Source of the DNA: Comamonas sp. 26
GTDB taxonomy: Bacteria; Pseudomonadota; Gammaproteobacteria; Burkholderiales; Burkholderiaceae_C
Reading direction: 5' to 3'
NCBI RefSeq assembly: GCF_002754475.1
Contig: NZ_PEFL01000002.1
Span: 310,001 to 374,000, forward strand
DNA length: 64,000 nt
This document shows, one piece after another, positions 35,397 to 46,183 of the stretch. How positions within the stretch are numbered: position 1 is the stretch's first letter; every line of letters begins with the position of its first letter. The notes beneath the pieces were generated by a model. The model worked only from the letters and a program-made list of their open reading frames with translations. It was not told where the DNA came from and made no database searches. Position numbers and translations under genes: made by a program.

Positions 35397-36476
35397 TCAG
35401 GACACATGGTCCAGGTTTTTGGCGCGCTCTGGCGTGGGCCACAGCCCGCGTGGACGCATGAGCATGATGACGATCATGGCCAGCGCAATCAGCAACTGGC
35501 GCAGGATGGAGGCGTCTAGCCGCCCGCCCGTCATCTCCTGCAGAGGGCCAGCCACATAGCGCAGCGCCTCGGGCAAGGCCGAGAGCAGAACCGCCCCCAA
35601 AATCACGCCGGGGATATGGCCCAGACCACCGAGAACCACCATGGCGACGATCATGACGGACTCCATAAGGCTGAACGACTCTGGCGAGACGAAGCCCTGA
35701 AAAGCAGCGAACATGGCCCCGGACACACCGCCAAACGATGCGCCCATGCCAAAGGCCAGCAGCTTCATGTTGCGCACATTGATACCCATGGCCTTGGCGG
35801 CGATTTCATCTTCACGAATCGCCATCCAGGCACGGCCAATACGCGAGTCCTGCAGGCGGTAGCAAATCAGCACCGTGAACAGCACCAGCACCAGAAACAG
35901 GTAGTAGTACATCGTGACCGATGCCACATCAAAACCAAAAAACTCGTGGCGCTTGGCCAGGTCAAAGCCAAAGACCTTGACCGAGTCGATCTGACCAATG
36001 CCTTTGGGGCCATTGGTGATGTTGACGGGCTGATCCAGGTTGTTCACGAAGATGCGGATGATCTCGCCAAAGCCCAGCGTCACGATGGCCAGATAGTCCC
36101 CGCGCAGCCGCAGCACTGGCAGCCCCAGCAACACCCCTGCACACGCTGCAATCAGCATGCCTAGCGGAATAACCAGCCAGATAGAGGTGTGCAGCCCGTC
36201 CGGGAACATGGCCGCGAACCCCTCAAAAGTCTCAGCCAGATGAGGCGATGCCATCAGCGCAAACATATACGCGCCCACGGCATAGAAGGCCACATAGCCC
36301 AAGTCCAGCAGACCGGCGTAGCCCACCACGATGTTCAGGCCCAGCGCCAACATCACGTAAAGCAGGGCCAAATCGGCAATACGCACCCATGCGTTGCCAA
36401 AGTACTGCAGGATGAATGGCAACACCAGCAGGCCAATGCCACCTAAAACCCAGGAAAGTATCTTTTTGTTTTTCAT
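35397..36476 (-). CDS. livM: branched-chain amino acid ABC transporter permease LivM
   Basis: Permease of 359 residues with 8-10 membrane segments. LGLNIVVGYAGLLDLGYVAFYAVGAY and GDYLAIVTLGFGEIIRIF are LivM signatures, and the coupling region SRIGRAWMAIREDEIAAKAMG contacts the ATPases. C-terminus RGLWPTPERAKNLDHVS. Nine bp after livH. Confidence 0.93.
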   Translation of the reverse strand: MKNKKILSWVLGGIGLLVLPFILQYFGNAWVRIADLALLYVMLALGLNIVVGYAGLLDLGYVAFYAVGAYMFALMASPHLAETFEGFAAMFPDGLHTSIWLVIPLGMLIAACAGVLLGLPVLRLRGDYLAIVTLGFGEIIRIFVNNLDQPVNITNGPKGIGQIDSVKVFGFDLAKRHEFFGFDVASVTMYYYLFLVLVLFTVLICYRLQDSRIGRAWMAIREDEIAAKAMGINVRNMKLLAFGMGASFGGVSGAMFAAFQGFVSPESFSLMESVMIVAMVVLGGLGHIPGVILGAVLLSALPEALRYVAGPLQEMTGGRLDASILRQLLIALAMIVIMLMRPRGLWPTPERAKNLDHVS

Positions 36477-36485
36477 GGGTAATCC

Positions 36486-37415
36486 TCAGGCTCGATCAGC
36501 CACACGCTCACCCAGCAGACCCGAAGGACGCAGCGTCAGGATGATGATGAGCACGACGAAGGCAAAGATGTCGGTGTACTGGCTACCCAGAACCCCGCCC
36601 GTCAGATCGCCGATATAGCCCGAGCCTATGGACTCAATCAGCCCCAGCAGCAGGCCACCAACCACCGCACCGGCCAAGTTGCCGATACCGCCAAATACCG
36701 CTGCCGTAAACGCCTTCAGACCCGGCAAGAAGCCCATGGTGTGGTGCGCCGTGCCATAGTTGGAGGCATACAAAATACCTGCAATGGCCGCCAGCACCGC
36801 ACCGATGATGAAGGTGGCAGAGATCACCATGTCCGGCTTCACACCCATCAGCGAAGCCACACGCGGGTTCTCGGCCGTGGCGCGCATGGCGCGGCCCAGC
36901 TTTGTGTAGTTCACCAAGTACATCAGCGTAGCCAGTGCCAGAGCCGTGACCACCAGCACCAGAATCTGCGTGGGCGTAATCACCGCTGTGCCAATTTCAT
37001 AAGGCGTGCTGGAAAGCAATGTGGGGTAAGCCTTGTAGTTAGGCTTCCAGATGATCATGGCCAGCGTCTGCAGCAGGATGGAGACGCCAATGGCCGTAAT
37101 CAGCGGCGCAAGGCGCGGGCTGCTGCGCAGCGGGCGGTAGGCCACTTTTTCGATCACGAAGTTCAGCGATGCAGCCACCACGCAGGCAATGATGGCGGAT
37201 ATCAAAAGCATGAGCCAGCCCGGCAGATAAGGCATGGCTTCCTGCATCAGACCGATGCAGCTCCAACTAGTTAAAGCTCCCACCATCAGCACTTCACCGT
37301 GGGCAAAGTTAATCAGCTGAATGATGCCGTACACCATGGTGTAGCCCAAGGCTATCAAGGCGTACATGCTGCCCAACACCAGACCATTGATGATCTGTTG
37401 CAGCAAGATATCCAT
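36486..37415 (-). CDS. livH: branched-chain amino acid ABC transporter permease LivH
   Basis: Permease of 309 residues. ATG at 37415 (MDILLQQIINGLVLGSMYAL) has a good ribosome site AAGGGGAG; an earlier Met at 37442 lacks support. Signatures ALGYTMVYGIIQLINFAHGEV, GRAMRATAENPRVASLMG and GGIGNLAGAVVGGLLLG. First gene of livHMGF. No periplasmic binding protein is encoded next to the cluster, so it must use one encoded elsewhere; amide- or other hydrophobic amino acid transport is also possible. Confidence 0.92.
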   Translation of the reverse strand: MDILLQQIINGLVLGSMYALIALGYTMVYGIIQLINFAHGEVLMVGALTSWSCIGLMQEAMPYLPGWLMLLISAIIACVVAASLNFVIEKVAYRPLRSSPRLAPLITAIGVSILLQTLAMIIWKPNYKAYPTLLSSTPYEIGTAVITPTQILVLVVTALALATLMYLVNYTKLGRAMRATAENPRVASLMGVKPDMVISATFIIGAVLAAIAGILYASNYGTAHHTMGFLPGLKAFTAAVFGGIGNLAGAVVGGLLLGLIESIGSGYIGDLTGGVLGSQYTDIFAFVVLIIILTLRPSGLLGERVADRA

Positions 37416-37783
37416 AAGCGCGCTCCCCTTCTCTCGACCCAAGACGGAGACACAGCGAGCCTCTCATCCCGAACGACGGAGCCAGCAATGCCATGGTTCC
37501 TCTTTTGCAGTCCGCCGCTTTGTGAGCCGCTTGTCGCAAAAGAGTGAATCGATTCTAGGGAGCAGTTTTCATGCCAGAGGGCGGGGGTTTCCCGTGGCAG
37601 AGGCTGTTGATGCCGCAGCGCAAAAAGTTATCGGCCACGCAAGTTCAATAAATTCAGACACTTAGTCAGCATCAAGCGGCACAAATAGCGATAAAAGCCA
37701 AAAGCATCAGTAAGAGTGCCGCATTCCACTAGTCACCGTCTTGCAACACTGAGCAAATGGCCTACGGGCAGCGCTTGACGAAG
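37416..37783. other. intergenic region between rarA stop and livH start
   Basis: 368 bp without a convincing gene. It must contain the liv promoter on the minus strand; TAGAAT (complement of 37552-37557) is a possible -10 without a matching -35. No repeat-family member or strong terminator is visible after rarA. Confidence 0.4.
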
Positions 37784-39145
37784 TTACAGCTCAGGCTCAG
37801 GTTCCTGCTGCGGCTTGCCAGCACGCGCCGCCTCATTCAGCTCGCGCAGTTGCTCCAGCTTCTGGCCAATCTTGATTTCCAGCCCGCGCGGTACCGGCTG
37901 GTAAAAGCCGGGGTCTTCCATGCCATCGGGCAGATAGCTCTCGCCGGCCGCAAAACCGCCTTCTTCGCTGTGCGCGTAGCGGTAGTCCTTGCCATAGTCC
38001 AGCTGCTTCATCAGCTTGGTCGGTGCGTTGCGCAAATGCAGGGGCACAGGGCGCGTGGCGTCGGCCTTCACAAAGGCCTTGGCCTTGTTGTAGGCCATGT
38101 AGCCCGCGTTGCTCTTGGGAGCCACGGCCAAATAGATCACCGCCTGCGCCAGCGCCAGTTCGCCCTCGGGACTGCCCAGGCGCTCGTACGTCGCCGCTGC
38201 GTCATTGCACATCTGCATGGCGCGCGGATCGGCCAAACCAATATCTTCCCAGGCCATGCGCACAATGCGGCGCGCCAGATAGCGCGGGTCTGCACCGCCA
38301 TCCAGCATGCGAGTGAACCAATACAGTGCGGCATCCGGGTCAGAGCCGCGCACGGATTTGTGCAGCGCGCTGATGGTGTCGTAGAACTGCTCGCCGCCTT
38401 TGTCGTAACGGCGCATGCGCTCTCCCAGCACCTTGAGCAGCCAGACATCGGTAATCGTTTCCACCTTGGCCTGCTCAGCCGTGATGGATAGAGTCTCCAG
38501 CGTGTTCAGCAAACGGCGTGCATCACCGTCGGCATAAGCGATCAGGCGTTCAATCGCTTCGTTTTCGATAGCTGGAAGCGCTTTTATGGCCTGCGCTTTA
38601 GCCACTATTTGCTTTAAATCTGCTTCCGCCAGCGACTCCAGCACATAGACCGCCGCACGTGAGAGCAACGCCGAGTTAACTTCAAACGACGGGTTCTCCG
38701 TCGTCGCGCCGATAAAGGTGAACAGGCCGCTTTCCACATGAGGCAAAAACGCATCCTGCTGGCTTTTATTGAAGCGGTGCACCTCGTCCACAAACACGAT
38801 GGTGCGCTGCTGCATCAGCCCGTCGCGCGCCAGCTGCGCCTGCTCCACGGCTTCGCGAATGTCCTTGACGCCGCCCAGCACAGCGCTGATGGAGATGAAC
38901 TGCGCATCAAACGAATCGGCCATCAGGCGGGCAATCGTGGTCTTACCCACGCCGGGCGGGCCCCAGAGAATGCAGCTGTGCGGGCGACCCGACTCAAACG
39001 CCAGGCGCAGCGGCATGCCCTCACCCAGCACTTGTTGCTGACCGACCACCTCGCCCAGCGTGCGCGGGCGCAGACGTTCTGCCAGTGGCTGATGGGAAAC
39101 CGCCGAGTGATGGGAAACCGCCGAGGAATGAGTGTTGTTGTGCAT
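37784..39145 (-). CDS. rarA: replication-associated recombination protein RarA (MgsA)
   Basis: AAA+ clamp-loader-like ATPase acting at stalled forks. 453 residues from the second ATG (39145), which has GAGGGG at proper distance; the ATG at 39151 is too close to it. N-terminal duplicated SAVSH, then LAERLRPRTLGEVVGQQQVLG, Walker A GPPGVGKTTIARLMA, Walker B IVFVDEVHRFNKSQQDAFLP, sensor 1 FIGATTENPSFEVNSALLSR, and the C-terminal MgsA part KSVRGSDPDAALYWFTRML. Around residues 185-205 (AKAQAIKALPAIENEA) the DNA resembles the dispersed repeat family. In enterobacteria rarA follows lolA; here brnQ intervenes. Confidence 0.93.
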   Translation of the reverse strand: MHNNTHSSAVSHHSAVSHQPLAERLRPRTLGEVVGQQQVLGEGMPLRLAFESGRPHSCILWGPPGVGKTTIARLMADSFDAQFISISAVLGGVKDIREAVEQAQLARDGLMQQRTIVFVDEVHRFNKSQQDAFLPHVESGLFTFIGATTENPSFEVNSALLSRAAVYVLESLAEADLKQIVAKAQAIKALPAIENEAIERLIAYADGDARRLLNTLETLSITAEQAKVETITDVWLLKVLGERMRRYDKGGEQFYDTISALHKSVRGSDPDAALYWFTRMLDGGADPRYLARRIVRMAWEDIGLADPRAMQMCNDAAATYERLGSPEGELALAQAVIYLAVAPKSNAGYMAYNKAKAFVKADATRPVPLHLRNAPTKLMKQLDYGKDYRYAHSEEGGFAAGESYLPDGMEDPGFYQPVPRGLEIKIGQKLEQLRELNEAARAGKPQQEPEPEL

Positions 39146-39552
39146 GACCATGACCCCTCAAGTATCCAACGCGCCAGCCCTGCGCGCAGCCGAAGGGGCT
39201 GAGCTGTTTGGCACAGCTACCTGCATAGCCAGTGCCACCTGCGTTAACCTTTATTTCCTATCAGAATTATTGATAAGAGAAAATAGCGTTTTAACGGATT
39301 AAATCTCTCCATTAACGAGGTCACCCCTCGCCTTCATGGAGGTACTGCCCCTGTTCTGCCTGCCAAAAGCCAGGTCAGCCATGCGCGGCAGCGCGTTTAG
39401 ATTCATTGCCAGCTGCCCCACCTTCGGCAGGCAATGCCTGAGACTGATACGGCTACCGCCTGTCAGCCAGCACTCAATCGAAAGCATCCGCAACTTTCCT
39501 TGATTCCAACTGACTCTGGGCGCGCTGCTGCAAGCACCGTGCGCCAGATCCT
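39146..39552. other. intergenic region between rarA and brnQ
   Basis: About 407 bp between divergent genes. An A+T-rich block at about 39247-39315 (with TATCAGAATTATTGATAA) probably holds promoters. Further right, towards brnQ, several G+C-rich hairpins can be drawn, e.g. CTGCC / GGCAG around 39411-39429, so brnQ may have a structured leader. No gene or known riboswitch is recognised. Confidence 0.4.
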
Positions 39553-40884
39553 ATGCGTATGAAAAAACTCAAGACGTGGGACATTTTTGCCCTCGGCTTC
39601 ATGACCTTTGCCTTGTTCCTCGGGGCAGGCAACATCATCTTCCCCCCCATGGTGGGCATGGCTGCGGGTGAAAACCTGCTGGGCGCATCGGCCGGCTTTT
39701 TGCTGACCGGCGTGGGCCTGCCACTGCTTGGCGTGATCGCTCTGGCCCGCGTGGGCGGTGGTCTGGACACCCTGACTCACCCCATCGGCCGCATTGCCGG
39801 TCTGGTTCTGGCGGTTGCCATTTACCTCACCATAGGCCCGCTGTTCGCCACGCCGCGCACAGCCACGGTCTCGTTTGAGATGGGCCTGGCTCCGTTTGTG
39901 GGCAACACACCTGGCATGCTGCTGGCCTTCACCATCACCTATTTTGTGATGGTGGCGCTGCTGTCGCTGTTCCCCGGCAAGCTGATGGACAACGTGGGCA
40001 AGATCATCACCCCCGTGCTGATTGTGGCTCTGGCTGTACTCGGCGGCTCTGCCGTGCTGGCCCCCGTGGGCGGCTACAGTGTCAGCACCACGGCCTATGC
40101 CACGCAAGCTGCAGCCTTCTCCGAAGGCTTTTTGCAGGGCTACCAGACCATGGATGCGCTGGCTTCGCTGATCTTCGGCATCGTCATCGTCAACGCCATC
40201 AAGGCGGCTGGCGTGCATGACACCAAGCTGCACACCCGCTACTGCATCTACGCCGGCATCATTGCCGCCGTGTGTCTGGGTCTGGTCTATGCATCACTGA
40301 TGTACCTGGGTGCCACCAACAGCAATCTGGCAGCCAATGCCACTACCGGTGTGCAGATTCTCACGGCTTTTGTGCAGCAGACCTTTGGCCCCGCAGGCCT
40401 GTGGCTGCTGGCCATCGTCATCATGCTGGCCTGCCTGACGACCGGGATCGGCCTGATCACGGCATGCAGCAGCTTCTTCAGCGAGCTGACCGGCATCAAT
40501 TACCGCGCCATGGTCATCGGCCTGTCCGTCTTCAGCGCTGTTGTCGCCAACCAAGGCCTGGCCCAGCTGATTGCCGTGGCCGTGCCTGTGCTCGTGGGTC
40601 TGTACCCTCTGGCCATTGCCCTGATCGCCCTGAGCCTGCTGCACCGCTGGAACCAGCCATCGCGCGTCTACATCCCCGTCATGGCCGTCGCACTGGTCTT
40701 TGGCATGTTCGACGCAGCCAAGGCTGCCAACTTTGATTTGCTAGTCCCCGCATGGCTGAACAGCCTGCCCGGTGCCGCTATGGGCATGGGCTGGGTCACT
40801 CCCGTTGTCTGCGTGCTAGTCATTGCGGGCGTGCTGGACTTTGCCACCGGCAGCAAACAAGCCATGAGCGCCAAACGCGCCTGA
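39553..40884 (+). CDS. brnQ: branched-chain amino acid carrier BrnQ (LIVCS family)
   Basis: Sodium- or proton-coupled importer of leucine, isoleucine and valine. 443 residues, about 12 membrane segments. GFMTFALFLGAGNIIFPPMVGMAAG near residue 15 and YLTIGPLFATPRTATVSFEMG near residue 95 are the strongest LIVCS signatures; ACLTTGIGLITACSSFF lies in the second half. Monocistronic, followed by a shared terminator. It lies between rarA and lolA, on the opposite strand. Confidence 0.93.
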   Translation: MRMKKLKTWDIFALGFMTFALFLGAGNIIFPPMVGMAAGENLLGASAGFLLTGVGLPLLGVIALARVGGGLDTLTHPIGRIAGLVLAVAIYLTIGPLFATPRTATVSFEMGLAPFVGNTPGMLLAFTITYFVMVALLSLFPGKLMDNVGKIITPVLIVALAVLGGSAVLAPVGGYSVSTTAYATQAAAFSEGFLQGYQTMDALASLIFGIVIVNAIKAAGVHDTKLHTRYCIYAGIIAAVCLGLVYASLMYLGATNSNLAANATTGVQILTAFVQQTFGPAGLWLLAIVIMLACLTTGIGLITACSSFFSELTGINYRAMVIGLSVFSAVVANQGLAQLIAVAVPVLVGLYPLAIALIALSLLHRWNQPSRVYIPVMAVALVFGMFDAAKAANFDLLVPAWLNSLPGAAMGMGWVTPVVCVLVIAGVLDFATGSKQAMSAKRA

Positions 40885-40970
40885 TGGCTCCATCTTGAAC
40901 CGGCCCAGCCACTATCAAAAGCGCAGCACGTTACGCTTATATATAAGGGCCACAGCCTGATTCAACAATA

Positions 40971-41007
40971 AAAAAGGCCTGCGGAGATTAATCCGCAGGC
41001 CTTTTTT
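40971..41007. terminator. bidirectional terminator between brnQ and lolA
   Basis: Perfect stem AAAAAGGCCTGCGGA / TCCGCAGGCCTTTTT with loop GATTAA and a T run on each strand; brnQ and lolA converge here. A repeat remnant (CACTATCAAAAGCGC) lies upstream at about 40911. Confidence 0.93.
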
Positions 41008-41034
41008 GCGCTCGCCACCCAGGGCTAGCCATGT

Positions 41035-41670
41035 TTACTGCTTGAGCACGTCCGCACCCTTAGGCGCTTTGAACTGGAAGGTCGATGCTGGCAAAGAAGC
41101 CTGTGTCTGCAAAGACTGGAACTTCATCAGCGAATGCTGGCCGAAGCTGTCTTCAATGCTGAGCGCCGCCAGCTGCCCTTCGGGCGTAAAGCCAATGCGC
41201 ACGCTTTTAAGCTGACCGCCCTTTTGCTTGGGGCTGGCCAGCACCCATTCCATACCATCGCCATTGGGCTCGTTGCTCAGCTCAAAGTCTGCCTTGAGCG
41301 CCTTCAGATCCGTGGCCGAAGTCAAAATTGCCGCCGGCGTGCTGCCCAGAGCCTGCGCCTGCGCGCGCTCTGTGACTTGATTCAGGTCGGCGTCATACAG
41401 CCACAGCGTCTTGCCGTCCGCCACGATCAGTTGCTCAAACGGCTTGACGTAGTTGAAACGAAACTTGCCGGGGCGCTGAAATTCAAAGCTACCGCTGGAA
41501 ATCTTGGTGCGCGCCTCCTGCCCCTGCTTGGGAGGAGCCGTCACCGACTGCGTGAACTCCGCCTTGCCTGCGCGGACGTTCTTCATAAAGGACTCAAGGC
41601 TTTTCAAGCCATCAGCCATTGCTGTGCTTGCGCCAGCAGCTATCAAAATTGCAGTCAAAAGACGTTTCAT
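41035..41670 (-). CDS. lolA: outer membrane lipoprotein carrier protein LolA
   Basis: Periplasmic chaperone that carries lipoproteins from LolCDE to LolB. 211 residues with a signal peptide (MKRLLTAILIAAGASTAMAD, cleavage after AMA). The mature part has SLESFMKNVRAGKAEFTQSV, RPGKFRFNYVKPFEQLIVADGKTLWLYD and DLNQVTERA, all LolA features. The signal-peptide DNA contains TTTTGATAGCTGCTGGCGC, which resembles a half-copy of the dispersed repeat. Lies 105 bp downstream of ftsK, the usual order. Confidence 0.93.
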   Translation of the reverse strand: MKRLLTAILIAAGASTAMADGLKSLESFMKNVRAGKAEFTQSVTAPPKQGQEARTKISSGSFEFQRPGKFRFNYVKPFEQLIVADGKTLWLYDADLNQVTERAQAQALGSTPAAILTSATDLKALKADFELSNEPNGDGMEWVLASPKQKGGQLKSVRIGFTPEGQLAALSIEDSFGQHSLMKFQSLQTQASLPASTFQFKAPKGADVLKQ

Positions 41671-41775
41671 CTTTTCTCCAAAAATTTATCCATTGAGGCA
41701 GTGGCTTAGCGAGAGACACCAAGCAAGAGCCGCCTCAGGACGCAGTTTCCCCTCAAAGGGAAGCCGCAACGGTGC

Positions 41776-44139
41776 TCAGGAAGCATCCCGGTTCGGCACC
41801 AGCACATCACGCTGCCCACTGGAGGTCAGCGAGCTAACCAGTCCGGCCTGCTCCATCTGCTCCAGCAGGTTGGCCGATCGGTTGTACCCAATGCGAAGTT
41901 TGCGCTGAACGTAGGAAATGCTGGCCTTGCGGTCTTTCAGCACAATTTCCACAGCTTGGTCATAGAGTTCATCTTTCTCGCCACCGCCGCCTTCGCCACT
42001 CGCTTCTGCGTCACCATCGACAGTTCCGCCTTCCAGAATGCCTTCGATGTAGTCAGGATCGCCCTGCGCCTTGAGGTAGCTGACCACGCGGTGCACCTCG
42101 TCATCCGACACAAAAGCGCCATGCACGCGAATCGGCTGGCCCGTACCGCTGGCCATGTAGAGCATGTCACCCATGCCAAGCAAGGATTCGGCCCCCATCT
42201 GGTCCAGCACGGTACGGCTATCGATCTTGCTAGATACCTGGAAGGCAATACGCGTGGGAATATTGGCCTTGATCAGACCGGTAATCACATCCACGCTGGG
42301 GCGCTGGGTGGCCAGAATCAGGTGAATGCCTGCAGCACGCGCCTTCTGCGCCAGACGGGCGATCAGCTCTTCAATTTTCTTGCCCACTACCATCATCAGG
42401 TCGGCCAGCTCATCAATGACGATGACCACATGCGGCAAGCGCTGCAGCGGCTCGGGCTCTTCAGGCGTCAGACTGAACGGGTTGGGAATCGATTCCTCAC
42501 GCGCCTTGGCCTCATCAATTTTGGTGTTGTAGCCGGCCAGATTGCGCACTCCCAGCTTGCTCATCAGCTTGTAGCGGCGTTCCATCTCGGCCACGCACCA
42601 GTTCAAGCCATTGGCCGCCTGCTTCATATCCGTCACCACAGGGCACAGCAGGTGGGGAATGCCTTCATAGACCGACATTTCCAGCATCTTGGGGTCGATC
42701 ATCAGCAAGCGCACATCGCGGGCCTCGGCCTTGTAAAGCAGAGACAGAATCATGGCGTTGATACCCACGGATTTGCCGGAGCCGGTGGTACCCGCCACCA
42801 GCACGTGGGGCATCTTGGCCAAATCAGCCACCACGGGGTTGCCCACGATGTCTTTGCCCAAGCCCATGGTCAGCATGCTCTTGGCATCGTGATAGACCTG
42901 TGAGCCCAGCACTTCAGACAGGCGAATCGACTGGCGCTTGGCATTGGGCAGCTCAAGCGCCATGAAGTTCTTGCCCGGAATGGTCTCAATCACCCGCACA
43001 GACACTAGCGACAGTGAACGCGCGAGATCCTTGGCCAAGTTGACGATCTGCGAGCCCTTGACGCCCGTGGCGGGCTCAATTTCATAGCGCGTAATTACAG
43101 GACCGGGCATGGCCGCAACCACCCGCACTTCCACGCCGAAGTCTTTCAAACGCTTTTCAATCAGGCGGCTGGTCATCTCCAGCGTCTCGGCAGAGACTGA
43201 CTCCTGGCGCTGAGGTGCCTCGTCCAGCAAGTCAACCTGCGGCAGCTTGCTGTCGGGGTGATCTGTGAACAGCGGCTTCTGGCGCTCCTTCACCACACGG
43301 GCGCTAGGCTGGGCCGCTTCTTGCAGCACAGGCTCAATAATCTGCACCGGCTGATGTACAGGGGGACGAATTTCGCCGTCAGTGCGGTCAAACACGACTT
43401 CCTCGCGCTCGCGGGCTGCCTTTTTGCCGACGGAAACATCCTTGGCGATCTCGCGGCGCTCGCGGCCAAATTGCACCAGACCATCCAGGCGCGCGCCCAG
43501 ACCTTCGGCCAAAGAACCCCATGAAAAGCCAAATACCATGGCCGCACCCAGCACGAACAGGCAGATGCCAATCAGGCCAGAGCCTGCAAAGCCCAGCCAT
43601 TTGAGGCTATTGAAGCCCATCATGTAGCCAAATACGCCGCCAGCCGGGCCAGGCAGCAGGCTTTCAAAACGATAAAGACGAGTCCACTCCAGCGCACAGC
43701 TGGCCACCATCAAGACAGCCAGACCGCCCCAGAACAGAAAGCGGCGACGCCACAGCGGCATCAGCGCTATTGGTGAGCCATCTTTGTTCACGCCACCACG
43801 CATCCAGCGCACCAGCGATGTGATCCAGGTCTGCACCGAGGCCAGCACCAGCCACCAGATGGACATGCCAAAGCCGAAATAGCAGGCATCTGCCAGCCAG
43901 GCACCAACGCGGCCCATCCAGTTTTGAACAAACGGCCTTTGCCCGGCACCAGAAGTGGACCAGGCGGCATCCTGCGGGGAATAGGTCAGCATGGCTGTGA
44001 GCCAGAAAACCAGAGCCAGCAAGCCAATGAGCAGCAAAACTTCCTGACTGAAGCGAATCACTCCATAGCGCGGAGTGGTTGCCCGGGCTTTGGATTTGCT
44101 GGAGGAAGACGCCTTCGAAGCGTTCAATGTGTATGTCAT
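41776..44139 (-). CDS. ftsK: DNA translocase FtsK
   Basis: Septal DNA pump for chromosome dimer resolution and terminus clearance. 787 residues from ATG at 44139 ([15 protein letters not shown]); an upstream TTG at 44151 is less likely. Four membrane helices within residues 30-215, a short linker (about 215-310) with charged residues, then the alpha-beta motor: Walker [15 protein letters not shown] near residue 455, [21 protein letters not shown], Walker [15 protein letters not shown], and [20 protein letters not shown]. The C-terminal gamma winged helix ([20 protein letters not shown]) reads KOPS. Shorter linker than E. coli FtsK. Divergent from trxB. Confidence 0.95.
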   Translation of the reverse strand: MTYTLNASKASSSSKSKARATTPRYGVIRFSQEVLLLIGLLALVFWLTAMLTYSPQDAAWSTSGAGQRPFVQNWMGRVGAWLADACYFGFGMSIWWLVLASVQTWITSLVRWMRGGVNKDGSPIALMPLWRRRFLFWGGLAVLMVASCALEWTRLYRFESLLPGPAGGVFGYMMGFNSLKWLGFAGSGLIGICLFVLGAAMVFGFSWGSLAEGLGARLDGLVQFGRERREIAKDVSVGKKAAREREEVVFDRTDGEIRPPVHQPVQIIEPVLQEAAQPSARVVKERQKPLFTDHPDSKLPQVDLLDEAPQRQESVSAETLEMTSRLIEKRLKDFGVEVRVVAAMPGPVITRYEIEPATGVKGSQIVNLAKDLARSLSLVSVRVIETIPGKNFMALELPNAKRQSIRLSEVLGSQVYHDAKSMLTMGLGKDIVGNPVVADLAKMPHVLVAGTTGSGKSVGINAMILSLLYKAEARDVRLLMIDPKMLEMSVYEGIPHLLCPVVTDMKQAANGLNWCVAEMERRYKLMSKLGVRNLAGYNTKIDEAKAREESIPNPFSLTPEEPEPLQRLPHVVIVIDELADLMMVVGKKIEELIARLAQKARAAGIHLILATQRPSVDVITGLIKANIPTRIAFQVSSKIDSRTVLDQMGAESLLGMGDMLYMASGTGQPIRVHGAFVSDDEVHRVVSYLKAQGDPDYIEGILEGGTVDGDAEASGEGGGGEKDELYDQAVEIVLKDRKASISYVQRKLRIGYNRSANLLEQMEQAGLVSSLTSSGQRDVLVPNRDAS

Positions 44140-44313
44140 ACGCAGGCGCAAGCTTACCTTAGCCCTTTATCCAAGCGGTGATTCAGCCAGTACGATTTTC
44201 CAGCCTAATGCAAGCACATGCAACAAAGCTGCCAGTCAGCACAAATAAACGCTTACTCACTATCATTTTTAACAATTGCAGTGATTAAAAACAGCAGAGC
44301 ACACAGTCCTTGA

Positions 44314-45351
<1,038 letters not shown>

Positions 45352-45384
45352 TAGACAGCAAGCGCCGTTATTAATGGCGCTCAC

Positions 45385-45431
45385 AAAAGCCCTTGAGCTT
45401 GGCCTTCTTTGGCCCGCCTCAGGGGCTTTTT
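45385..45431 (+). terminator. intrinsic terminator after trxB
   Basis: AAAAGCCCTTGAG pairs with CTCAGGGGCTTTT (one mismatch or G-U) with a 20-nt loop containing GGCC pairs, followed by a T run. Confidence 0.75.
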
Positions 45432-45443
45432 ACTGAAAACGCT

Positions 45444-45449
45444 ATAATC
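45444..45449 (+). promoter_or_regulatory. -10 element of the rpmB-rpmG operon
   Basis: A perfect TATAAT just after the trxB terminator and 180 bp before rpmB; the -35 is not obvious. The resulting leader of about 175 nt is long enough for autoregulation. Confidence 0.5.
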
Positions 45450-45628
45450 GCAGACTTTGCTGAATTCAAGGTAGTACAGACCAAGTGCTTTATGCACTTT
45501 GTGCCATCGGGACTTCCGCAATCGGGCTACCGCCACCCATTACAAACTGGCGAGGTGAGGTTGTCGGCACCTTCTGCGCAATGCAGGATGGCAGCGCTGG
45601 CAGCCGATTCAACTATCGGAGTGTCCAA

Positions 45629-45862
45629 ATGGCACGCGTATGTGAAGTTACGGGCAAGAAGCCCATGGTGGGCAACAACGTTTCCCACGCCAACAACAAG
45701 ACCAAGCGTCGTTTCCTGCCTAACCTGCAGTACCGTCGTTTCTGGGTCGAAACAGAAAACCGTTGGGTGCGCCTGCGCGTTTCCAGCGCTGCTCTGCGTT
45801 TGATCGACAAGAACGGCATCGACTCCGTGCTCGCAGATATGCGCGCCCGTGGCCAAGCTTAA
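45629..45862 (+). CDS. rpmB: 50S ribosomal protein L28
   Basis: 77 residues from ATG at 45629 ([20 protein letters not shown]), the standard L28 start; the longer frame to 45485 is leader. [20 protein letters not shown] and the C-terminal [17 protein letters not shown] are conserved. Followed after 22 bp by rpmG. Confidence 0.97.
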   Translation: MARVCEVTGKKPMVGNNVSHANNKTKRRFLPNLQYRRFWVETENRWVRLRVSSAALRLIDKNGIDSVLADMRARGQA

Positions 45863-45884
45863 TTTCCACTAAAGGAGAATCAAC

Positions 45885-46055
45885 ATGGCTTCCAAAGGCG
45901 GACGCGAAAAGATCAAGCTGGCTTCTACTGCTGGCACCGGTCACTTCTACACCACAACCAAGAACAAGAAGACGATGCCTGAAAAGATGTCGATCATCAA
46001 GTTCGACCCCAAGGCTCGCAAGCACGTCGAGTACAAGGAAACCAAGCTGAAGTAA
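45885..46055 (+). CDS. rpmG: 50S ribosomal protein L33
   Basis: 56 residues ([20 protein letters not shown]...), ribosome site AAAGGAG eight bases upstream. [17 protein letters not shown] and [12 protein letters not shown] are typical. It lacks the Cys pairs of zinc-binding L33 forms, as in most proteobacteria. Co-transcribed with rpmB and ended by a strong terminator. Confidence 0.97.
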   Translation: MASKGGREKIKLASTAGTGHFYTTTKNKKTMPEKMSIIKFDPKARKHVEYKETKLK

Positions 46056-46071
46056 TTCAGCCTGTTTCTTG

Positions 46072-46106
46072 AAAAACCGCCTCACGCAAGTGCAGGCGGT
46101 TTTTTT
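46072..46106 (+). terminator. intrinsic terminator after rpmG
   Basis: AAAAACCGCCT / AGGCGGTTTTT stem, 11-nt loop, long T run. Confidence 0.9.
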
Positions 46107-46183
46107 ATGCTGGCAGCGGTGCAACAGCTCGGGCCAGGACCCTCTCTATACTGGGTGCTTTGCAACGAATAGGGATGGATCAC

